Shown: in pieces, positions 1-7,912 of the stretch | Layout: every line of letters starts with the position of its first letter | Position numbering within the stretch: position 1 is the stretch's first letter | NCBI RefSeq assembly: GCF_003289945.1 | Contig: NZ_QMBP01000001.1 | Span: 682,001 to 746,000, forward strand | Source: Mesorhizobium hawassense | Lineage (GTDB): Bacteria > Pseudomonadota > Alphaproteobacteria > Rhizobiales > Rhizobiaceae | Direction: 5' to 3' | DNA: 64,000 bases | Position numbers and translations under genes: made by a program | Notes under the pieces: generated by a model | Seen by the model: only the letters and a program-made list of their open reading frames with translations | Database searches by the model: none | What the model was told of the DNA's origin: nothing

Positions 1-2408
1 AACGCATTGAGAATAACGGGCTTGATGGCGCCGGCATTGAAGCAGATCGAGCCGAACTGCACCGCGAGATTGCGCGCAACAATGGAGCTCGGATCGTTGC
101 GGATCCATTTGTGGCGCTTGATGCCATCACGCATCAACAATCGACCTTCACCCGAAAGGACATTGCGAAGTTCGCGCATCGGCACAGCGACGGTATCGAG
201 CAGTTCAACGCGGTGATGGACACCATCAGCAACTCGCCCGACCTTGTCGAGCTCGGCAAGGACAGACGTGGCGAAGATCGCTTCACTACGCGGAAGATGA
301 TCGAGACCGAACACCGCCTGCACCACGCGGCACAACGCATGGATGGGCAGGAGCGTCATGGGGTGAGTGACGTGGATCGTGCAGCGGCTATGGCGCATGC
401 CAAGCAGCGCGGTCTTGTTCTGTCAGGTGAGCAGACTGATGCACTGGATCACATCACCGATGGCCGCGGTCTTGGTGTCGTTGTCGGTTTTGCCGGAACG
501 GGAAAGAGCGCGATGCTCGGGGTCGCGCGCCAGGCTTGGGCAGCAGCAGGCTACAAGGTTCGAGGTGCCGCACTCTCCGGCATTGCGGCCGAGAATCTCG
601 AAAGCGGTTCCGGCATCTCGTCTCGCACTATCGCTAGCATGGAACATGGGTGGGGACAGGGCCGCGATCTGCTCACCGGCCGCGATGTCCTGGTGATCGA
701 CGAGGCCGGCATGGTCGGCACGCGCCAGCTGGAACGCGTGCTCTCCTATGCCGCGGACGCTGGCGCAAAGGTCGTGCTGGTCGGCGATCCGCAGCAGTTG
801 CAGGCGATCGAGGCTGGTGCTGCATTCCGTTCCATCCACGAACGTCACGGCGGCGTCGAGATCAGTCAGGTGCGCCGGCAGCGCGAGGACTGGCAGCGTC
901 ACGTCACGCGCGATCTGGCAACCGGCAGGATCGGCGCTGCGATCAGCGCCTATGACGCGCAAGGCATGGTGCATCAGGCTGCGACGCGCGACGAGGCGCG
1001 CAACGATTTGGTCGAACGCTGGGACCGCGACAGGCAGGCAGAGCCAGAAGCAAGCCGGATCATTCTTACCCACACGAACGACGAGGTGCGCGCACTCAAC
1101 AAGGCAGCGCGCGCGCGTATGCGCGCTGCTGGAGATCTTGGCGACGAGGTTCATGTGGATGTCGAACGCGGTGCAAGGACGTTCGCAAGCGGCGACCGTG
1201 TCATGTTCCTGCGCAACGAGCGCGGGCTCGACGTCAAGAACGGCACGCTCGGTGTTATCGAAGAGGTTAGCATTCAGAGGATGACGGTACAAACCGACGA
1301 TGGCAGGTCTGTGCGGTTTGACCTGAAAGACTACTCCCACATCGACCACGGCTATGCCGCCACCATTCACAAGGCCCAGGGCATGACGGTCGATCGTACG
1401 CATGTGCTGGCGACCCCAGGCATAGATGCGCATGGCAGCTACGTTGCGTTGTCACGACATCGCGACAGGATGGATCTGCATCACGGCAGCGATGACTTCT
1501 CAACCCGCGAACGGCTCGTCCGGACGCTGACGCGCGACCGAGCCAAGGACATGGCGTCGGATTACGATCAGATCGACCCAGCGCAGCACTATGCCGAGCG
1601 GCGCGGCATCACTTTCCGACAGCGTGTGGTTGAGATCGTGCGCCGGGTCGTTCCCGAGAAATTGCGCGACAGGATCGGCGGGTTGCTCGATGGGTTGCGC
1701 TCGCCCGCAGACGCCGGGCCTGGCCAGGGGCGGGAGCCGGGAAGGGAAGACGGTCGAGCGCAAAACGGCGACGTCGGCGCCTCGCCTGGAAGAGAAGCGT
1801 TTGCTAGGGGTGCGCAGCGCGAACCGGGTGCGTCGGTGGACGCGGAGGCGGCGTTGCGCAGCGCTCGCACGAAGGCGCTTGTGCGCCACGCGCGTGCTCT
1901 CGACGCTGCTATCAGCAGCGGAAAGGCGGGCGGGCAGGGCAGTCTGGAGCAGACGCGCGAATTGAGAGATGCGCGCGACGCTTTCGAGAAGGTTCGGCCG
2001 CATGGCTGGCGCGATGCCGAAGCGGCCTATGTCAAGAATCCCGAGCTGGTTCGTGAAGCGGGGGCCGGTCGCGTCAACCGCGTCGTGCTCGCTCTGCAGC
2101 TGGAAACCGAAATCCGCACCGGAACGGACATCGATCCGGGCCGTCGCGCCGACCGTTTCGTAGAACGCTGGCAAAAGCTCCACCAGACGAGCCAGGACCA
2201 ATACCAGGTCGGCGACATGTCCGGCTACCAGTCAACACGCTCGGCCATGTCCGAGATGGCCAAGAGCCTCGAGCGCGATCCGCAGCTGGAATCGCTACTC
2301 GCCAATCATAAGAAGGCGCTTGGCATCCAGGTCGAATCCGGCCGGCGCCTGGGCGCGGAACTCGCGTTCAGCCACGGCATTGGCAGAGGGCGTGGCATAG
2401 GGATCTAA
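1..2408 (+). CDS. traA: Ti-type conjugative relaxase TraA, C-terminal part (5' truncated by window)
   Basis: The reading frame is open from base 3, so the gene begins upstream. What remains is the RecD-like helicase half and C-terminal tail of a TraA relaxase, which nicks and unwinds DNA for conjugal transfer. Walker A (GFAGTGKS) lies at about 486-509, and a Walker B-like VIDEAGMVG follows near 690-720. The motif GDPQQLQAIEAG and a UvrD-like region HGYAATIHKAQGMT complete the helicase. The N-terminal MobA/MobL relaxase domain, with its Tyr and His residues, is not visible here. The Glu/Arg-rich last 250 residues are typical of the TraA tail. It indicates that the adjoining element is, or was, conjugative. 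Confidence 0.9.
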   Translation, partial: RIENNGLDGAGIEADRAELHREIARNNGARIVADPFVALDAITHQQSTFTRKDIAKFAHRHSDGIEQFNAVMDTISNSPDLVELGKDRRGEDRFTTRKMIETEHRLHHAAQRMDGQERHGVSDVDRAAAMAHAKQRGLVLSGEQTDALDHITDGRGLGVVVGFAGTGKSAMLGVARQAWAAAGYKVRGAALSGIAAENLESGSGISSRTIASMEHGWGQGRDLLTGRDVLVIDEAGMVGTRQLERVLSYAADAGAKVVLVGDPQQLQAIEAGAAFRSIHERHGGVEISQVRRQREDWQRHVTRDLATGRIGAAISAYDAQGMVHQAATRDEARNDLVERWDRDRQAEPEASRIILTHTNDEVRALNKAARARMRAAGDLGDEVHVDVERGARTFASGDRVMFLRNERGLDVKNGTLGVIEEVSIQRMTVQTDDGRSVRFDLKDYSHIDHGYAATIHKAQGMTVDRTHVLATPGIDAHGSYVALSRHRDRMDLHHGSDDFSTRERLVRTLTRDRAKDMASDYDQIDPAQHYAERRGITFRQRVVEIVRRVVPEKLRDRIGGLLDGLRSPADAGPGQGREPGREDGRAQNGDVGASPGREAFARGAQREPGASVDAEAALRSARTKALVRHARALDAAISSGKAGGQGSLEQTRELRDARDAFEKVRPHGWRDAEAAYVKNPELVREAGAGRVNRVVLALQLETEIRTGTDIDPGRRADRFVERWQKLHQTSQDQYQVGDMSGYQSTRSAMSEMAKSLERDPQLESLLANHKKALGIQVESGRRLGAELAFSHGIGRGRGIGI

Positions 2409-2537
2409 ACCCTCCGATTTGTCGCCATTCCAACGCCCCAGGTCGATGAGATGCCGAATCCGATTGCACGCCAGCCTTGGGTTGTCCTGTCTGGTTCCAG
2501 CAGATGCCAAATGTTCTCAGCGAAAGGCGAGGCAGCC

Positions 2538-2753
2538 ATGCCTGAACCGGATCGTATCATTCGCCTTAGGACCGTCCTCGCGCGGACCGGCTTGTCCCGC
2601 TCAACGATGTACCGCAAAATCGCCGAAGGCTCGTTCCCGGCTCAGATCAAGATCAGCGTCAACGGCGCTGGTTGGCGTGAATCCGACATCAATCGGTGGA
2701 TCACTGATCCTGTTTCGTGGTGCGCCAGAGCGCGGCCGAACAATAGCGACTAG
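2538..2753 (+). CDS. AlpA-family DNA-binding regulator (excisionase-like)
   Basis: This encodes 71 residues starting at ATG 2538, preceded by an AGGCGAGG-type ribosome site; longer in-frame starts exist from 2451. The pattern IIRLRTVLARTGLSRSTMYR, then GSFPAQIKI, then a Trp-Arg-x-SDINRWI segment, is the AlpA/phage-regulator winged-helix signature. Family members control integrase or excision genes of prophages and integrative elements. Here it sits between traA and the defence operon and reads in the traA direction. A role in element excision or transfer is inferred from family and location only. Confidence 0.8.
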   Translation: MPEPDRIIRLRTVLARTGLSRSTMYRKIAEGSFPAQIKISVNGAGWRESDINRWITDPVSWCARARPNNSD

Positions 2754-2863
2754 CAGCAATCGGTCGGCAGGCACATGGCCGCCAACGGATAGGTTCCACT
2801 TCCTTTCGATCCAATGACGGAGTAGGGGTCGAATGCAGACTTCCGCTCTTATGCGCGCTGGCC

Positions 2864-3550
2864 TTAATTGGACCGCGCCGTCTGCATCTCGAGTAGAGAA
2901 ATCATGTGGTCCACTGATGAGGCCAGCAGAAAGTTAGGCAAAGAACGCAGCGCCCGAACGTTCGTTTCGTGGCAGTTCCTGATAGGTTTGCCGCTGCCGC
3001 AGGGACAGTTCCAGTGACCGCGTAGCCGATTCTGCAAGATGGCGATGAGAAAATTGCCTACTGCTGCGGGATCACTGTTGCCGATAAACCGTTGATAGAA
3101 CTCAAGCACGCCTTCGCTTCCATGTGGACTTTCGTCGAAGGGCCAAGGCTTGCCTTCTTCGACAAGGCTGTTGCCGATCAGGTAAGGCCGGAGCGCCTTT
3201 TCGAGATAGTTGACGATTCCGAAATCACCCGCCAGCCGGACCCACAGCTCGACCGGTACGCCCACACAAAGCGCTCCCGTTCGGGGGAAGACATGGCGGT
3301 CTATCACGCGCTCGATGCGCCCTGCTGTCTCCCAGACGCTTGGAATCGAGCGCGGGTAATCATTGGGCAGCTCGACGCAGATGCTGTAACGGTCTGAAAG
3401 CTCGACATCACCGAGAACGGCGAAGGTACCTACAATGCGAACCTTCAGGTCAGCTACCTCCGTGTGCAACGTTGGATACCGGCGCCGCAGGATACCTCGA
3501 AGCTCGTCAAAGGCCGCAGGATTTGTCTCGAACCAAGGCCTTTCCATCAC
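2864..3550 (-). CDS. CBASS-associated E2-like protein with C-terminal SEC-C zinc motif
   Basis: The protein has 228 residues from GTG 3550, or 227 from ATG 3547, which overlaps the CD-NTase stop as TGATG. Residues 1-125 look like a prokaryotic E2 (UBC-like) domain: LPNDYPRSIPSVWE around 61-74, His86, and a candidate catalytic Cys95 in TGALCVG. Residues 182-194 form a SEC-C motif (CPCGSG..IRNCH), expected to bind zinc through Cys182, Cys184, Cys193 and His194. In type II-short CBASS a lone E2 acts on the CD-NTase C-terminus; that role is inferred here from operon position and fold-level motifs. There is no adjacent E1/JAB (Cap2/Cap3) gene. It is the last gene of the operon. Confidence 0.75.
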   Translation of the reverse strand: MMERPWFETNPAAFDELRGILRRRYPTLHTEVADLKVRIVGTFAVLGDVELSDRYSICVELPNDYPRSIPSVWETAGRIERVIDRHVFPRTGALCVGVPVELWVRLAGDFGIVNYLEKALRPYLIGNSLVEEGKPWPFDESPHGSEGVLEFYQRFIGNSDPAAVGNFLIAILQNRLRGHWNCPCGSGKPIRNCHETNVRALRSLPNFLLASSVDHMISLLEMQTARSN

Positions 3551-4443
3551 GCCTCATCTGACCACGGGGGAGCGGCGGCGCCGACGCTAGCGGCCGCGGC
3601 GGTCAGAGCGGCGACGCGCGGCAGCACGGTCGCCTTCTTCTCCACCTTGCCGAACACATGCTCCCAGCCGTACTCCCCTGCGGTATCCAGTGTGTCTTCG
3701 GCCACGGTGCGCAGTCTGTTGCGGAGCTTGTCAGTCAGTGCGAACGAGAGATCATTTCCCGTAGGGTTGGCCGGATCCTCGATGGCGATGTCGTCTATCT
3801 CGTCAACGAACGCCGTCAACACCCGTTCGAAGCGTTCCTGCAGGGTCCCCGAGTTGTCACCGCTCAGCACTTCGATGATCAACAGCTCCAGAGGGAAGGT
3901 GCGGATCAGGATGTCGTTGCGCGTGCGCCACAGCTTGCCGAGCTGGATCACATCGGTGCAGCCGCTGTCGCGGACATAGGAGATATGGGTTTCGAGATTA
4001 GTCTTGAGACGCTCTTTGTCCCCCTCGTTTTGATGCAGGAACACGTCCGTACTGTTGTCGTCAATGTAACGGCCCGGCACGATGTCGACGTAAAGATCCT
4101 TGCCCTTCTTGGACTTCAGCCGCAGTGCTGAACGTTTGCGCACGACGATGTATTCGTCCTCGAGCATCTCGGCGACGTTGTTGTAAATCTCTTCGAGAGT
4201 TTCGCCGGGCCCGGTGTCGTCATTGTCGAAGTAGCAGACCTCGTCGAGGTCATAGTCCTCGCGGATCATCGTGCCTTTCGCACGCGAACCGCCGTGGGTG
4301 AAATCCGGATCGGAGTTCGGGAAGGCTTCCCTGAGCAGCGCGTCGACCTTGTCGCGCTCCTCATCCAATGCGACCAACTGGTCGCAGCCCTCTTCCATCC
4401 TCTGGCTTTTGAGCAGATCCTTCAAATAATCGTTGTCACTCAT
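3547..4443 (-). CDS. CD-NTase (CBASS cyclic-oligonucleotide synthase)
   Basis: This 298-residue nucleotidyltransferase of Pol-beta type would make a cyclic di- or trinucleotide alarm signal on phage infection. The nucleotide-binding GGS motif is at residues 51-53. The metal-binding acidic residues are Asp65 and Asp67 (DLD) and Asp120 (YVDIVPG). Length and layout fit bacterial CD-NTases. The C-terminal tail is Ala/Pro-rich and ends in Ala, compatible with a flexible tail that is processed or conjugated in type II systems. It overlaps cap5 by 8 nt and the E2 gene by a few bases, so the genes are translationally coupled. The clade and the nucleotide product cannot be assigned by eye. Confidence 0.85.
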   Translation of the reverse strand: MSDNDYLKDLLKSQRMEEGCDQLVALDEERDKVDALLREAFPNSDPDFTHGGSRAKGTMIREDYDLDEVCYFDNDDTGPGETLEEIYNNVAEMLEDEYIVVRKRSALRLKSKKGKDLYVDIVPGRYIDDNSTDVFLHQNEGDKERLKTNLETHISYVRDSGCTDVIQLGKLWRTRNDILIRTFPLELLIIEVLSGDNSGTLQERFERVLTAFVDEIDDIAIEDPANPTGNDLSFALTDKLRNRLRTVAEDTLDTAGEYGWEHVFGKVEKKATVLPRVAALTAAAASVGAAAPPWSDEA

Positions 4444-5629
4444 AGTGGTTCACCCTGATCCTTTCTGCGAAACCGCCCACCCGTTTATCGAAGTCGTAGA
4501 TGGCCAAGGCCGGGTGTGCTTTGGGCAACAAATCGAAACCGAGCGAAATCGCGACGGGGGCCGCGACCGCAGGAAAGACGTGGATCACCTTGTGGGTCGG
4601 ATGCCGTCGCACGAGGTCGGCGAGCAACTGGCGGTAAGCCAGCCGGAACGCTGCGAGATCACCGCGCGTGCGCAAGAAGCCGGGGTTAGGCGCGACGCCA
4701 TGGAGAGTTAGACGGTAGAGCCAGAACGTCTCATCTACCAGCAACGGCAAGGCCGGTTCCGAGATTGCGCCGCTCAAGGATAGGATCACCGCGACGTTGT
4801 CCTCGACGCTGCCTTCGCGCACCAGATCGACCGCGTATTTGGTCGAGTCTTCACCGGCATGCCAAGTCCAGCGGTCTGCCTTGTCGCGATGGCTCTGAAA
4901 TAGATCGGTCTGCACTGTGTTGCTGAGCGCATTGCCAAGTACGACCAACAAGGGGATCGGCGCCAGGCCGAACACAGACAGGTGTTTCACTTCATTCATC
5001 GGGCCGCCATCGACGTAGACCGCTCGGACGCGCTCACGCAGCTTGCGCGCAGCGAACTGGTAAAAGTCAGGGTCCATCTCATCGCCAAGATCGGTCAGAT
5101 CAACGACATGAAACTGCGACGAAGCCGGATAGCGCGGACGCAGCGCCGCGACGACTTCGTCCTTGCCGATTTCGACAACGCGCTCACCGATGCGGCTCTT
5201 GAGCGTCAGCACATTGGTGCGGAGTTCGGGACCGAGGTCGGCTAACATGCGGATGCGGTCCTCGTGCTCGCGTTTGTGCGCCAGCAACTCCTCGCGCGGA
5301 AAGGCCTCGGGATGCGTGTCGATGTTGTGGTGGCACTCGGCGCAGAGCAGCATCAGATTCTCGATATTGTTGATTTCGGCTGGCCGATCCGCGACGTCGC
5401 CGCGCGGCCCCGCCGCGCGGAAGGCAACAACATGCGCTGCCTCACTGAAGTTGCCGGGGTCCTTGGTCAGGGAATGCTCGAAGAGGAACTTGTTGCAGCC
5501 CCGGAACTCGCAACGGCCCGCGGACAGCGCGGCTAGGGTGGACCGGGTCAATTCCGGAATGCCGCGAGCCGTCACGACCGGCAAGGTATCGTCACCCTCC
5601 ACTGCAATGGCCCGCTTGCGGAGGATCAT
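4436..5629 (-). CDS. cap5: HNH-SAVED CBASS effector nuclease Cap5
   Basis: This 397-residue effector has an N-terminal HNH endonuclease and a C-terminal SAVED sensor. The HNH part shows Cys40 and Cys45, His66 in EAAHVVAF, then CAECHHNID with Cys96 and Cys99, typical of a zinc-supported beta-beta-alpha metal nuclease. Residues of about 165-390 match the SAVED pattern: VVDLTDL, the FGLAPIPLLVVLG segment, DRWTWHAG, and HVFPAVAAPVAISLG. Family knowledge: SAVED binds the CD-NTase product, and the protein oligomerizes and degrades DNA. Its ATG overlaps the stop of the upstream 45-codon ORF as ATGA, and its 3' end overlaps the CD-NTase gene. Confidence 0.9.
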   Translation of the reverse strand: MILRKRAIAVEGDDTLPVVTARGIPELTRSTLAALSAGRCEFRGCNKFLFEHSLTKDPGNFSEAAHVVAFRAAGPRGDVADRPAEINNIENLMLLCAECHHNIDTHPEAFPREELLAHKREHEDRIRMLADLGPELRTNVLTLKSRIGERVVEIGKDEVVAALRPRYPASSQFHVVDLTDLGDEMDPDFYQFAARKLRERVRAVYVDGGPMNEVKHLSVFGLAPIPLLVVLGNALSNTVQTDLFQSHRDKADRWTWHAGEDSTKYAVDLVREGSVEDNVAVILSLSGAISEPALPLLVDETFWLYRLTLHGVAPNPGFLRTRGDLAAFRLAYRQLLADLVRRHPTHKVIHVFPAVAAPVAISLGFDLLPKAHPALAIYDFDKRVGGFAERIRVNHYE

Positions 5630-5763
5630 GTTGTTCTCCCGCGGGTGCTTGCTTGCCGAACAGGCGATTTGCGCGCCCGTGTGTCATCGTCGCGCACCGG
5701 CTTGGGCACAAATGTGAACGACTCGTTGGAAACGAAGATGTCAGCGTGGTCGGGTATGGTCAT
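5626..5763 (-). CDS. Unrecognised 45-residue small ORF leading the CBASS operon
   Basis: A 45-codon frame begins at ATG 5763 with a strong GGAGG five to six bases upstream. It ends in TGA overlapping the cap5 ATG (ATGA), the arrangement of a translationally coupled leader gene. The peptide has a hydrophobic/aromatic first half (DIFVSNESFTFVPKPV) and a basic Arg/Ser/Thr-rich second half. No known domain is recognised. It could be a CBASS accessory protein, an autoinhibitor, or only a leader that sets cap5 translation. The good ribosome site and exact overlap favour translation; any function is unknown. Confidence 0.55.
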   Translation of the reverse strand: MTIPDHADIFVSNESFTFVPKPVRDDDTRARKSPVRQASTRGRTT

Positions 5764-5821
5764 GATCGCCTCCGGATGGCGGAAGTCGCCGATGCCCGGA
5801 GCCTAGCAGCTCGTCGATCAA

Positions 5822-5850
5822 AGTCAATTTTGTGTTACGCTTTGCGTATC
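5822..5850. promoter_or_regulatory. Palindrome and -35-like element upstream of the CBASS operon
   Basis: An AT-rich patch within the 126-bp gap holds an inverted repeat TACGC-TTT-GCGTA (5836-5848). Immediately downstream in the operon's direction is a TTGACT hexamer (5827 to 5822, minus strand). No convincing -10 was found at 17 bp. A short palindrome overlapping a promoter is the usual shape of an HTH repressor operator; the nearest HTH protein is the HTH-ImmA gene just upstream. Binding is inferred. Confidence 0.4.
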
Positions 5851-5889
5851 ATTTTTTTTCATATTTTATGAGGCGCAATCGGTATCAAG

Positions 5890-6990
5890 TCATTCTGATT
5901 TCCAGCCAAGCCGTTCCTTGAGGTGGTTGAGTGCATGATGTCCAAGCGCGCCGTTGTGCTGCAACTGACCGACGACGATGCCGGGGGCGATTCCACACTT
6001 GGATGCGAACTCGACTACCTCCGCGCCGTCGCCTGAGAATGTCTCCTGGAACTTTTTCATAGCAGCCGAAGGAACCAGAAAGTCTGCCGCCCATAGGTTC
6101 GCCTCGGCTTCTTGCTGCGGATTAGCGCTGCCAGGCCCCGAATGGACATCGATGAATATCTCCTTGCGGCTGTGAAGGAGAAGGTGCGCGCATTCATGGA
6201 AGAAAGTGAACCAGAAATGATCGCCGGTTAGATAACGTGCACTCTGCTGTATTAGAGCCTTGCGAGGCGATAGCCAGCGTGACGCACCGCTCGCCCGAGT
6301 CTTCGGAAGCGCCTTTTCGAGCACGAACACGACGCCGGCAGCCGCACAACGGCGCTCTATTTCTGGTAAGGCCTTATCTAACGGTACGCATGTAAGCTTA
6401 CGCAGATCCCTTAACGTTCGCAGAAAGACGTCCTTATCATAAGAATCTGCTTCAATCGAAGCGGCACGTTTTTCGCCAATTCGTAACCAAGCAGCTAATG
6501 CGGGTCGATCTGCATCGAATTTCGGCGATGTTCTGAAGTCAACTTGTAATAAATCTGCTATCTTCTCCTCGCATGCCTTGACACTTCCGACACCAAAGAA
6601 GGTTAGTATTTCTCTAACTTGGTTAGGGTGGTCGGAAAACTTCTGAAGGCAGCGTCGCTCGGCCAACTCCTTGATAGGGAACACCTTCGCCCACTCGTAG
6701 GAAACAGCCAGAGACTGGTCTTCGGATGCCCGTGCCACATGTAGCCGATACGCAGCTTCCATGTTCATCCAGACCGATGCCGATACCTCCAGCACGCGTT
6801 CGAGCTGAAGTGCGGTCTCTGGCTCAACTGGTGCCTTTCCGGCGATGATCTCGGAGATAAGCTTGCCAGATCGTCCGCACCGCCGAGCAAGCTCACGCGC
6901 GGAAATGCCTAGCTCGTCCAGATACTCTTGGATTAGGTCCCCTGGTGGTGTGCTATGATCCGGCTGAAAAGTGTGAACTTGGTTTGTCAT
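5890..6990 (-). CDS. HigA-type HTH protein fused to ImmA/IrrE metallopeptidase
   Basis: This 366-residue protein has an N-terminal HigA/XRE-like helix-turn-helix (residues about 15-75, with PGDLIQEYLDELGISARELA). Its C-terminal ImmA/IrrE-type peptidase carries HECAH at 265-269 and a downstream Glu-rich ligand region (QQEAEANLWAADFLVP). Proteins of this build are antitoxins or regulators; the peptidase may cleave a repressor. Its ATG overlaps the stop of the HigB-like gene as ATGA, giving a toxin-antitoxin operon. It also lies directly upstream of, and in line with, the CBASS operon. Base composition in its middle (about 6400-6620) is visibly more AT-rich than the chromosomal side, fitting horizontal origin. 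Confidence 0.85.
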   Translation of the reverse strand: MTNQVHTFQPDHSTPPGDLIQEYLDELGISARELARRCGRSGKLISEIIAGKAPVEPETALQLERVLEVSASVWMNMEAAYRLHVARASEDQSLAVSYEWAKVFPIKELAERRCLQKFSDHPNQVREILTFFGVGSVKACEEKIADLLQVDFRTSPKFDADRPALAAWLRIGEKRAASIEADSYDKDVFLRTLRDLRKLTCVPLDKALPEIERRCAAAGVVFVLEKALPKTRASGASRWLSPRKALIQQSARYLTGDHFWFTFFHECAHLLLHSRKEIFIDVHSGPGSANPQQEAEANLWAADFLVPSAAMKKFQETFSGDGAEVVEFASKCGIAPGIVVGQLQHNGALGHHALNHLKERLGWKSE

Positions 6991-7325
6991 TTTGCTTTCC
7001 CTTCCGCAGCGGGAATCCTAGTCAAATCTACGATTTCGATTTCTGTGACGGAAGCCGGAACGACGCGCCGCACCTTCGCACGGCTTTTCACGCGTAGTTC
7101 AAGCCTGTGGCTCTTTCCAACGGCAATGGTGAACTTTCCAGATGACCTGCCGGGGGCAAGGCTGATCGGTGGTGAGGTGGGCACCTCGGCCAATGTGGGC
7201 GCGGCTTGGAGAACTGCCAACCGGCAGCAGAGCAGGCGCGCCACATCCTTGCCCAGAAAACGAACGAGGTTGCTACGGCAATTGTACAAGTCCTGTCGGG
7301 CTTGATCGGGGAAACAAATCTTCAA
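6987..7325 (-). CDS. HigB/RelE-like toxin
   Basis: This small basic protein (112 residues from TTG 7325) ends in ATGA overlap with the HTH-ImmA gene. The layout (MKICF start, a helix with RLLCCRLAVLQAAPTLAEV, then SPPISLAPGRSSGKFTIAVGKSHRLEL) matches HigB/RelE-fold mRNA interferases that pair with HigA-ImmA proteins. The family usually cuts ribosome-bound mRNA. No ATG exists in this frame before the upstream stop at 7350-7352. An alternative ATG at 7350 opens another frame that stops after 25 codons, so TTG is preferred. A perfect 8-bp inverted repeat just upstream could be the autoregulatory site. Confidence 0.7.
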   Translation of the reverse strand: MKICFPDQARQDLYNCRSNLVRFLGKDVARLLCCRLAVLQAAPTLAEVPTSPPISLAPGRSSGKFTIAVGKSHRLELRVKSRAKVRRVVPASVTEIEIVDLTRIPAAEGKAK

Positions 7326-7336
7326 GCGCCGCCTCG

Positions 7337-7363
7337 AATCTGTTTCCCATTAGGTAACAGATT
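7337..7363. promoter_or_regulatory. Inverted repeat upstream of the HigB-like gene
   Basis: AATCTGTT (7337-7344) and AACAGATT (7356-7363) are perfect 8-bp arms separated by 11 bp. They lie 12 bp before the TTG start of the toxin gene. Location and symmetry fit an autoregulatory operator of a toxin-antitoxin operon. It does not resemble the palindrome upstream of the CBASS operon. The rest of the 7364-7660 gap holds no gene I can defend apart from the weak small ORF noted next. Confidence 0.45.
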
Positions 7364-7527
7364 TCCTGGAGCAGCGCAACGCCGTGGGACTCACCGTCCT
7401 TGCCAAGTGATCGCCCGTCCGATGCCGCGAGTTAAGACGCTTCAGCTTCGGCGCCATATATCCACCAATGCGCAAAGCGGCCGTTTTGATCCTAGCCGGT
7501 ACCGCCGCTTGCGATATCTAGCTGCGG

Positions 7528-7674
7528 ATGGTCTTGGCTTGGCTGGTCGGAATTGCCGAAGGAGCAGCGCTTTGGTCAACTGCCACGCGCTATCAGATTC
7601 AACGTCGGCTTGCGCGAAAACCCATCTCAACGTCCGACATCGTTGACCGCACAGGCCCATTTAGTGTCGTTTGA
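7528..7674 (+). CDS. Possible 48-residue small ORF (weak)
   Basis: The frame opens at ATG 7528 directly after an in-frame TAG and ends at 7674, overlapping the 3' end of the oppositely oriented XRE gene. The peptide has a hydrophobic start (MVLAWLVGIAEGAALW), then a basic stretch and the ending TSDIVDRTGPFSVV. No ribosome site is convincing and no family is recognised. It may be a remnant of a longer gene or chance. It is the only frame in the 335-bp gap that looks protein-like. Confidence 0.2.
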   Translation: MVLAWLVGIAEGAALWSTATRYQIQRRLARKPISTSDIVDRTGPFSVV

Positions 7675-7894
7675 TCGTCCCCGACTTTTTTCTAGAGAGC
7701 AACTCCGCCACTTCGATTTCCAGCGCCTTGGCGAGACGATCGACTACATCAATGCTGGCGTTGTAGACGCCTCTCTCCAAGGAGCTGATGTACGTACGAT
7801 CAATGTCGGCGCGGTGTGCAAGCTCCTCCTGCGACAGACCTTTGGCTAGCCGGGCCGTTCGCAAATTCCGAGCGAATACCTCACGTATCTCCAT
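7661..7894 (-). CDS. XRE-family HTH transcriptional regulator
   Basis: This compact 77-residue protein is almost entirely a Cro/C1-type helix-turn-helix. Residues 8-63 include NLRTARLAKGLSQEELA, DIDRTYISSLERG and SIDVVDRLAKALEIEVAELL. The ATG at 7894 is chosen because the MEIREVFARNLR start is standard for this family. It faces away from the hypothetical gene at 7998, and the shared 100-bp interval has divergent promoter-like elements with direct repeats. It is probably a local repressor in the mobile element. Restriction-modification controller proteins look similar, but no such enzymes are nearby. Confidence 0.9.
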   Translation of the reverse strand: MEIREVFARNLRTARLAKGLSQEELAHRADIDRTYISSLERGVYNASIDVVDRLAKALEIEVAELLSRKKSGTIKRH

Positions 7895-7912
7895 GGGTGG
7901 GAGATCAACTAA

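Noticed and set aside
7206..7646. 146-codon plus-strand frame opposite the toxin gene
   Set aside because: It overlaps the toxin gene antisense, lacks a ribosome site and has no recognisable domain.
7661..7894. Controller protein of a restriction-modification system
   Set aside because: The HTH is similar, but no methyltransferase or endonuclease gene lies beside it.
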